Assembly (NCBI GenBank): GCA_045106175.1
Contig: JBGCEF010000049.1
Coordinates: forward strand, 1 to 19,819
DNA length: 19,819 bases
Direction of reading: 5' to 3'
From: TMED27 sp045106175
Lineage (GTDB): Bacteria > Pseudomonadota > Alphaproteobacteria > Micavibrionales > Micavibrionaceae
Part shown: positions 14,418 to 19,819 of the stretch, one piece after another
How positions within the stretch are numbered: position 1 is the stretch's first letter
How the letters are laid out: the number at the start of each line of letters is the position of its first letter
Notes under the pieces: model-generated
The model's database searches: none
What the model saw: the letters and a program-made list of their open reading frames with translations, nothing else
Told to the model about the DNA's origin: nothing
Made by a program: the position numbers and the translations under genes

Positions 14418-15365
14418 CTATTCTTCTTTAATAAAAGGCAAAGGCTCAAACTCTGGCTCTAACCGCTTTTTAACTGAAACAGGTAAAAAAGGCCACAAAA
14501 TCTGTTTAGCAAAAGAACGCGGCATATAATCCTTCATCCCAATATCTGCCGGCGGGCGATAATTTCCGTTATAAAATGATCGAAAAAGATGGTCCCAAAC
14601 CATCACATTCTCACCAAAATTACGATTTCCCTCTTTTAGATCTTTTGAATGATGCCAACGATGCAGCGCAGGCGTATTAAACACATAATTAACAGGCCCA
14701 AAACGCATCTCAACATTACAATGAGTAAGCATACCGATAAACGCCGTCACCGCCGATAACCACTTCAAAACATCCAACGGTGCGCCAAGCGCAACCAAAA
14801 TCACCATCCCCAAAACAATACTCAACAAGCTATCAATAAAATGAAAACGTCCCGTATTCAAAAACCAAAGCTTTGTAACCGAATGATGAACCGCATGAAA
14901 ACGCCACATTACAGCATTGACATGGCCCATACGATGCACCCAATACAAACCAAACTCAGCCGCAACAACACCAAAACATACTTGTGCCCACATTGGCCAT
15001 TGGTGAATGCCCCACACTTGCCAAATACCATGTGTTGGATTTTCAAAAAGCCCCAACAATCCAATCGTACCACCAAAAATAAGCAATCCTTGAACCGTCC
15101 CTTTGGATGATAAAGTATGCAAAACACTTGCAATATTCTGTCCATCCGGATTCAACCACTCACGCTCATGAGGCATCCATTTCTCTAGTAAAAACAATGA
15201 AATAATCAAAAACAAATATGCAATATTAAAATAAACAATCGGCTGCCCCACATCAAAACCATAAGCCGTCACAGCCATACAAAACACAAACAAAACTGGC
15301 CATAAAAACCAGGAAAGCCAGTATTTCAGCGGATGATAATCATACCCCGTAATGGCTTCAGACAT
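14418..15365 (-). CDS. Fatty acid hydroxylase / sterol desaturase family protein
   Basis: A 315-residue integral membrane di-iron oxygenase. The three histidine clusters that hold the iron centre are present: H-R-M-G-H (144-148), H-A-V-H-H (157-161) and H-R-W-H-H (235-239), with further conserved His at 175, 215 and 259. Hydrophobic helices lie around 16-34, 43-60, 91-107, 126-143 and 180-210. Family members hydroxylate or desaturate lipids such as fatty acids, sterols, carotenoids or alkylglycerols. The substrate here is unknown, and hopanoid or ornithine-lipid modification are possibilities. GGAGC lies about 7 bases before the ATG. It follows the Sua5-type gene by 30 bases, so it is probably transcribed with anmK and that gene. 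Confidence 0.88.
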   Translation of the reverse strand: MSEAITGYDYHPLKYWLSWFLWPVLFVFCMAVTAYGFDVGQPIVYFNIAYLFLIISLFLLEKWMPHEREWLNPDGQNIASVLHTLSSKGTVQGLLIFGGTIGLLGLFENPTHGIWQVWGIHQWPMWAQVCFGVVAAEFGLYWVHRMGHVNAVMWRFHAVHHSVTKLWFLNTGRFHFIDSLLSIVLGMVILVALGAPLDVLKWLSAVTAFIGMLTHCNVEMRFGPVNYVFNTPALHRWHHSKDLKEGNRNFGENVMVWDHLFRSFYNGNYRPPADIGMKDYMPRSFAKQILWPFLPVSVKKRLEPEFEPLPFIKEE

Positions 15366-15395
15366 GAAAGTGCTCCTTTAAATAAAACCACATAA

Positions 15396-16385
15396 TTAAC
15401 GACTGGCTGCCGCTCTCTGCAAACGATCATTAATAGCAACACCAAGCCCTTGTTCAGGAACAGGCATCACAGCAATACCATCATGCTTTTCTATATCAAG
15501 CTCTTTCAACATTGCAAATAAATGCGCCGCCGCTTCTTGCAAATCACCATCTTCGCTCAAATTACGATAAGACTCCTCAGGCAAATCCGATACGGCTCCG
15601 CCTGATTTTAATCCCATAAACTTAATCGAACCAAACGCAAGCAAAGCTTCACCATCACGAACATCAATCGCCTTCAAACGCAGCGGTGTATCTGGCGCAT
15701 AATGCTTTAACAACATTCCTGGTGATTTGGGCTTTTGCGCATCTTCAACAAGATGATTATAAGAAACCACGTCTCCTAAAACAGACTGAATATCTTTATC
15801 ACTAACCGCCCCCGGTCGCAAAATCTCGGGCACATTACCCGATAAATCCAACACCGTTGACTCCAAACCAACATCACAGGAGCCCGCCGCCAAGATCATA
15901 TCAACACCATCACCCAAACTATCCGCAACATGAATGGGCGATGTCGGGCTTAACGACCCCGAACGATTGGCACTCGGCGCAGCCAAAGGCACATCGACAG
16001 CCTTTAATAATTCCAGCGCAACCTTATGCGAAGGCATACGAACAGCCAAAGTCGGCAAACCAGCACTCACCAATTCTGAAATTTCACAATCTGACTTACG
16101 CGGCAAAATAAGCGTCAAAGGCCCCGGCCAAAAGGCATTAGCAATCGCCTCCGCATCATCACTAAAATCAACAAGTCCACGTGCTTGCCCCATACTATGA
16201 ACATGAACAATAAGCGGATTAAAAGACGGACGTCCTTTAGCTTCAAAAATCTTTGCAACCGCCTGCCCATCCAACGCATTGGCCGCCAACCCATAAACCG
16301 TCTCGGTCGGCATACCAACCAAACCACCTGATTTTAAAATCAACGATGCTTCATCAATCGCAATTTTACTGGCTGCTTTAATCAT
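15396..16385 (-). CDS. tsaC: L-threonylcarbamoyladenylate synthase (Sua5 type)
   Basis: A 329-residue enzyme that makes threonylcarbamoyl-AMP from threonine, bicarbonate and ATP for t6A37 modification of tRNAs that read ANN codons. The YrdC-like catalytic domain (about 1-205) has G-M-P-T-E-T-V-Y-G-L-A (24-34), the K-G-R-P-S-F-N-P-L motif (50-58) and A-P-S-A-N-R-S-G. A linker with P-K-S-P-G-M-L-L-K-H-Y-A-P follows, then a C-terminal Rossmann-like Sua5 domain from about 230. The length identifies it as the longer Sua5 form rather than the single-domain TsaC form. It overlaps the upstream anmK gene by 4 bases (ATGA), so the two are translationally coupled. The pairing has no obvious pathway logic. 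Confidence 0.94.
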   Translation of the reverse strand: MIKAASKIAIDEASLILKSGGLVGMPTETVYGLAANALDGQAVAKIFEAKGRPSFNPLIVHVHSMGQARGLVDFSDDAEAIANAFWPGPLTLILPRKSDCEISELVSAGLPTLAVRMPSHKVALELLKAVDVPLAAPSANRSGSLSPTSPIHVADSLGDGVDMILAAGSCDVGLESTVLDLSGNVPEILRPGAVSDKDIQSVLGDVVSYNHLVEDAQKPKSPGMLLKHYAPDTPLRLKAIDVRDGEALLAFGSIKFMGLKSGGAVSDLPEESYRNLSEDGDLQEAAAHLFAMLKELDIEKHDGIAVMPVPEQGLGVAINDRLQRAAASR

Positions 16386-17455
16386 GCCGGATAATACACA
16401 CCGCCATTTGTCGGCATAGGAACACCCGTTGTCCCCGGAACCGTTAAAGGCAATCCTCGTAAAGAACGAACAGCCAAATAAGCAAAAGCTTGCGCTTCAA
16501 TGGCATCACCATCAAATCCAAGACTATCAATCTTTTCAACTGTACCTGGCATCAACATATCGCGTAACAATTCCATCAAAAAATCATTATGACGACCACC
16601 ACCTGATACATACCAAGCATTAGGCGCACGCGGAAAAAACTTAACAGCCGCCATGACAGCCGCCGCTGAACATACCGCCAATGTTGCCATGGCATCTTTA
16701 GGGTCTTCAGGTAATTCATCAATAAAATCCGCAAAATCATTACGATCTAATGACTTGGGAATTAATGTTTGAAAATATCCGCGTTCTAAAAACGCATCCA
16801 CAACGGCCCGATCCGCCTTACCACTATGAGCTATCTGCCCGCCTTTATCATAATCTTGTCCAAAATGTTTCTGACAATAATCATCCATCAATGCATTTCC
16901 AGGCCCTGTATCAAATGCAATCAACTCTTGCCCAACATATGTAACATTCGCAACACCACCAACATTCAAAATAGCAACATCCCCATCATGATCATGCGCT
17001 TCCGCAATCGCACCATGATAAAGCGGAGCCAATGGCGCGCCCTGCCCACCGGCTTTCACATCCGCCTGTCGCATGTCCGCAACAACGCCAATCCCTGTTT
17101 CTTCCGCCAATGTCTGCGCGCATCCAAGCTGCCACGTGATACCACCATCTGGGTCATGCGTAATCGTCTGACCGTGAAAACCAATCACACCCGCGTCAAA
17201 CCCAGCCGCTTTCACAGCATCAATATGAGCCTGCGTTACAAGCGCTTCCGCCGCACGCGTTTCATCATCACGATTGCGCTTGCCAAAACATGCCCGCACC
17301 GCTTCATCCAAATTGGCATCACAAGCATGCGTATAAAAATCCAATGGTTTTACAAATGTTTCCCCATCCGTTTCAATCAGCGCCACATCAATAGCACTAT
17401 CCAGCGATGTCCCTGACATCAGACCAATTGCCTTATAGACTTTCTGCTCATCCAT
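16382..17455 (-). CDS. anmK: 1,6-anhydro-N-acetylmuramic acid kinase
   Basis: A 357-residue kinase of murein recycling, which opens and phosphorylates anhydro-MurNAc to give MurNAc-6-phosphate in the cytoplasm. The N-terminal phosphate-binding segment A-I-G-L-M-S-G-T-S-L-D is at 9-19. Later motifs are F-H-G-Q-T-I-T-H, L-N-V-G-G-V-A-N-V-T, F-D-T-G-P-G-N-A-L-M-D (substrate binding) and V-S-G-G-G-R-H-N near the C-terminus. Length is normal for the family. After S-L-D the sequence has Ser-Ala-Ile-Asp where Gly-x-Asp is usual, a small departure near the active site. It is divergent from tyrS with only 17 bases between the start codons, and overlaps the Sua5-type gene by 4 bases. Confidence 0.95.
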   Translation of the reverse strand: MDEQKVYKAIGLMSGTSLDSAIDVALIETDGETFVKPLDFYTHACDANLDEAVRACFGKRNRDDETRAAEALVTQAHIDAVKAAGFDAGVIGFHGQTITHDPDGGITWQLGCAQTLAEETGIGVVADMRQADVKAGGQGAPLAPLYHGAIAEAHDHDGDVAILNVGGVANVTYVGQELIAFDTGPGNALMDDYCQKHFGQDYDKGGQIAHSGKADRAVVDAFLERGYFQTLIPKSLDRNDFADFIDELPEDPKDAMATLAVCSAAAVMAAVKFFPRAPNAWYVSGGGRHNDFLMELLRDMLMPGTVEKIDSLGFDGDAIEAQAFAYLAVRSLRGLPLTVPGTTGVPMPTNGGVYYPA

Positions 17456-17472
17456 GCTTATAAAAATTCCTT

Positions 17473-18741
17473 ATGACAGATTACAAATCAAATTTCCTAA
17501 ACATCCTAACCGAGCGCGGCTTCATTCACCAGTGCTCAGATTTCGAATCCTTAGATAAAAAATTATCTGATGGGATACAATCTGCCTATATCGGCTTCGA
17601 TGCAACTGCGGACTCTCTCCATGTCGGCTCATTGGTCCAAATCATGATGCTCCACTGGTTTCAAACATGCGGTCACAAGCCCATCACTCTTATGGGCGGT
17701 GGCACAACAAAGGTTGGCGACCCGTCCGGCAAAGACGAAAGCCGTAAAATGCTGGATGAAAATGGCATTCAAAACAATATTAACGGCATCCAACAAATCT
17801 TCACAAAATACCTAACCTATGGCGACGGAGAAACCGATGCCATGATGGTGAATAATGATGACTGGCTCAGCGAGCTTAACTACATCGAATTTCTCCGCGA
17901 TTACGGCCCGCATTTCACAATCAACCGCATGATGACATTCGAAAGCGTCAAACTACGTTTAGATCGCGAACAGCCCTTAACCTTCCTTGAATTCAATTAC
18001 ATGATCCTGCAGGCCTATGATTTCGCAGCCCTTCACAAAAAATACGGTACACTTTTACAAATGGGCGGCAGTGACCAATGGGGCAACATTATCAACGGCG
18101 TTGAACTTACCCGTCGCACCCAAAAAACAGATAACGGCGGCGCGCAAGTCTTCGCGCTCACCACCCCGCTCCTAACAACCGCAAGCGGCACCAAAATGGG
18201 CAAAACCGCTGATGGCGCTGTATGGCTCAACGCAAACAAATGTTCGCCTTACGATTTCTGGCAATTCTGGCGCAACACCGAAGACGCCGATGTAGGACGC
18301 TTTTTAAAGCTCTTCACAACACTTCCTATGAACGAAATCGCCAAACTTGAAGCCCTTCAAGGTGCGGATATTAATGACGCCAAAAAGATCCTCGCCCACG
18401 AAGTTACAAAAATGTGCCACGGCGAACAGGCCGCAATAGATGCCGCAGAAACCGCTGCAAAAGTCTTCGAACAAGGCAGCGTCGGTGATGATTTACCATG
18501 CATTACAATCGATGCATCCCGCCTTAAAAGCGGCATTGGCATTCTTGATCTCTTCGTTGAAACTGGCCTCACAGCATCAAAAGGTGAAGCCAAACGCCTG
18601 ATTAAGGGCGGCGGCGCAAAATTAAACGACACCGCAATTAACGATCAAAACGCAAATGCTTCGAGCGAAAATCTCACCCCTGAAGGACACCTAAAACTCT
18701 CTGCGGGTAAAAAGAAGCACGCTTTGGTAAAAGTCGCTTAA
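17473..18741 (+). CDS. tyrS: Tyrosyl-tRNA synthetase
   Basis: A 422-residue class I aminoacyl-tRNA synthetase that charges tRNA-Tyr with tyrosine. The HIGH-equivalent H-V-G-S is at 50-53, preceded by I-G-F-D-A-T-A. The G-S-D-Q-W-G-N-I segment binds tyrosine and the KMSKS-equivalent is K-M-G-K-T at 241-245. An S4-type RNA-binding domain occupies about 355-420 (S-K-G-E-A-K-R-L-I-K-G-G-G-A). Length and architecture are those of the TyrRS type found in most Proteobacteria. The start is supported by the usual N-terminal R-G-F-I-H-Q segment. No Shine-Dalgarno sequence precedes the ATG. It is divergent from anmK and converges, with a 9-base gap, on the interrupted gene downstream. Confidence 0.97.
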   Translation: MTDYKSNFLNILTERGFIHQCSDFESLDKKLSDGIQSAYIGFDATADSLHVGSLVQIMMLHWFQTCGHKPITLMGGGTTKVGDPSGKDESRKMLDENGIQNNINGIQQIFTKYLTYGDGETDAMMVNNDDWLSELNYIEFLRDYGPHFTINRMMTFESVKLRLDREQPLTFLEFNYMILQAYDFAALHKKYGTLLQMGGSDQWGNIINGVELTRRTQKTDNGGAQVFALTTPLLTTASGTKMGKTADGAVWLNANKCSPYDFWQFWRNTEDADVGRFLKLFTTLPMNEIAKLEALQGADINDAKKILAHEVTKMCHGEQAAIDAAETAAKVFEQGSVGDDLPCITIDASRLKSGIGILDLFVETGLTASKGEAKRLIKGGGAKLNDTAINDQNANASSENLTPEGHLKLSAGKKKHALVKVA

Positions 18742-18750
18742 ATTAGAAAC

Positions 18751-19473
18751 TCAACCTTGTGCTGGATCATCAGGCCCACGTGGAGCCGCACCACCGACAT
18801 TATCCTGCCGCCAATCTGACATGGCGACACCTAACCTTCTACTCTTTTCAATAGACTGATCTTGGGCCTGTTGGATAATATGTTCAAAAAATTGTGTTTT
18901 TGCAACTTGTGGTGGGTCCACGCTAAATCCCAATTCAGATCTAATCGCTAATTGCATATGAACACGCTGCTTGGCTGTCATTGCAAATCTTGATGACTTA
19001 TCCGGCTCTGATTCCATAAAATCTTGCAATCTGGCATGCAAATTTGAGCTTGCTCCGCTTAATGTATTCATAAATTTTCGATGACCACCAAGGGCAACTA
19101 AACCATCACGCTGTAAACGGTTTCGCTGAACAATAAGTGGAATATTGTTAAGATCTGTATAGTCTGATGGCTGAATTTGGACCCCCAAAGCTTTTAATTC
19201 CTCTGGTAAGCCGAGCACACGAATATCTAAAAGCGCCGCAGTTCTAAAAAAATCAATTTCTGCAAGCACAGCACGATCAAAACCATCTAAAAAAGTTAAT
19301 CGGTTATTTGTTAAAACAGGCCCAAGCTTAGATTGCAAATTATCGCGGCGTTTTTCAAAATTCTCCGTTAAAGCTTCAACATCACCTTCAAGCGTAAAAC
19401 CTTACCGTTCCACTTTGGAATATAATCGACAGCGCTCCAATTCAAACTCAATATAGTCACCAACAAAATCCAT
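18751..19473 (-). pseudogene. Unknown gene interrupted by an in-frame TAA near its start
   Basis: From the ATG at 19473 the frame reads 23 codons beginning MDFVGDYIEFELERC, then TAA at 19404-19402. It then continues open in the same frame (GFTLEGDVEALTENFEKRRD and onward) to the TGA at 18751-18753. Without the stop the product would be about 240 residues, or 245 from an in-frame ATG at 19488. The part after the stop looks coding: helical, charged, soluble, ending in a disordered Pro/Gly tail, with no motif or membrane segment that I recognise. If translated alone it could start at TTG 19338 (195 residues), but no ribosome binding site is evident there. Explanations are a nonsense mutation, a base error, stop readthrough, or a short upstream leader peptide. 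Confidence 0.55.
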
Positions 19474-19479
19474 GCGATT

Positions 19480-19512
19480 TAGTAGCATAAAGATTTAAAT
19501 TATGTCAAATAA
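19480..19512 (-). promoter_or_regulatory. Second copy of the 17-base TTGACA element, upstream of the interrupted gene
   Basis: TTATTTGACATAATTTA (minus strand, 19512-19496) is identical to the element at 12235-12219. Its TTGACA (19508-19503) is a perfect -35. With a 17-base spacer the -10 would be CTACTA (19485-19480), which is poor. Transcription would then begin about at the ATG at 19473, giving a leaderless message. Confidence 0.35.
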
Positions 19513-19517
19513 AACGC

Positions 19518-19819
19518 TCACTTGTTCTCGATATTCTTAGGCGTTTTTGTACTGTCTGTATCTAAAGAGCCCCCTTCAAATAAAATGCTCCTCAAAATAC
19601 CAGGTGCAAGCACAGAAAGCGGGTTCACAGTCACTTGAGCGTCTTTACCCTGCCCCTTCATCGTGTAAGTCGCAGCAAACAAACCGCTAGATCCACCCAA
19701 AATATTCCCAACAAGCGGGATATCCTTAAGCATATTATTCAAACCAGATAATGGAATAATCGTTCCACTCAAATCCACGCCCATCGTTCCACTATCATAA
19801 CTTCCCTCAAATGTAAGCC
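19518..19819 (-). CDS. AsmA-like / DUF3971-type envelope protein, C-terminal fragment
   Basis: This is the C-terminal end of a minus-strand gene that runs past the right edge of the window. The frame is open to the edge, so the Met at 19784 is internal. The visible 100 residues contain L-S-G-T-I-I-P-L-S-G-L-N-N-M-L, I-P-L-V-G-N-I-L, G-L-F-A-A-T-Y-T-M-K-G, and V-N-P-L-S-V-L-A-P-G-I-L-R. This is the closing signature of large AsmA-like proteins, which are anchored in the inner membrane and reach across the periplasm (YhdP/TamB-like, linked to lipid transport to the outer membrane). The last 20 residues are a polar tail. Only the end is seen, so the size and exact subfamily are unknown. Confidence 0.82.
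   Translation of the reverse strand, partial: LTFEGSYDSGTMGVDLSGTIIPLSGLNNMLKDIPLVGNILGGSSGLFAATYTMKGQGKDAQVTVNPLSVLAPGILRSILFEGGSLDTDSTKTPKNIENK

Noticed and set aside
16826..17416. Plus-strand open frame of 196 codons antisense to anmK
   Set aside because: It lies wholly inside a clear anmK gene and the translation is rich in Arg, Ile, Asn and His without motifs. The long frame is a by-product of anmK codon use.

Overview
The window looks like chromosomal DNA from an alphaproteobacterium of fairly low GC content. The gene families are ordinary for that class: tyrS beside anmK and a threonylcarbamoyl-AMP synthase, a large AsmA-like protein ending near tyrS, an ECF sigma/anti-sigma pair, a CheD homologue and MnmC/MnmD-type tRNA enzymes. 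I cannot name the genus. A Micavibrio- or Rhodospirillales-like lineage is a guess. Twenty-four genes or gene fragments fill almost all of the window; 17 lie on the minus strand. No gap without a gene reaches 300 bases, and I found no tRNA, rRNA, insertion sequence or CRISPR array.

Layout. 1-68: the first codons of a glyoxalase I gene (minus), divergent from a plus-strand run (115-3376) of an MscS-type channel, an unknown small protein, the tRNA hydroxylase TrhO and a glutathione S-transferase-like protein. 3373-4590: a minus-strand operon of a secreted EF-hand protein, an ECF sigma factor and a one-helix probable anti-sigma factor, with inverted repeats upstream. 4703-5518: an AMIN-domain lipoprotein, divergent from a membrane protein (5682-6278); a CtrA-like box lies between them. 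6268-9029: mnmD, mnmC2 and a WecA-like transferase (minus). 9080-11122: an M3 oligopeptidase (plus). 11126-17455: seven minus-strand genes, namely anmK, a Sua5-type tsaC, a fatty acid hydroxylase family protein, a CheD-like protein without the catalytic residues, an unknown small protein, a CtlX-like amidinohydrolase and a family 2 glycosyltransferase. 17473-18741: tyrS (plus). 18751-19473: an unknown gene interrupted by an in-frame stop. 19518-19819: the C-terminal end of an AsmA-like protein that runs off the window.

How the genes fit together. Translation and tRNA quality recur: TrhO and MnmD/MnmC2 modify U34, the Sua5-type enzyme acts on A37, and TyrS charges tRNA-Tyr. Envelope functions also recur: MscS, WecA, AnmK (murein recycling), the AMIN lipoprotein and AsmA. 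The EF-hand/sigma/anti-sigma operon looks like a self-contained envelope-sensing switch.

The points most worth a second look are the CheD homologue that has lost its active site, the in-frame TAA in the gene at 18751-19473, the palindrome that overlaps a promoter and a DnaA box at 13605-13637, a terminator-like hairpin that abuts the ctlX ribosome binding site, the EF-hand sigma operon, the Glu-to-Asp change at a zinc ligand of the M3 peptidase, a 17-base promoter-like element found twice, and a strand-wide C-over-G bias that changes codon usage by gene orientation.
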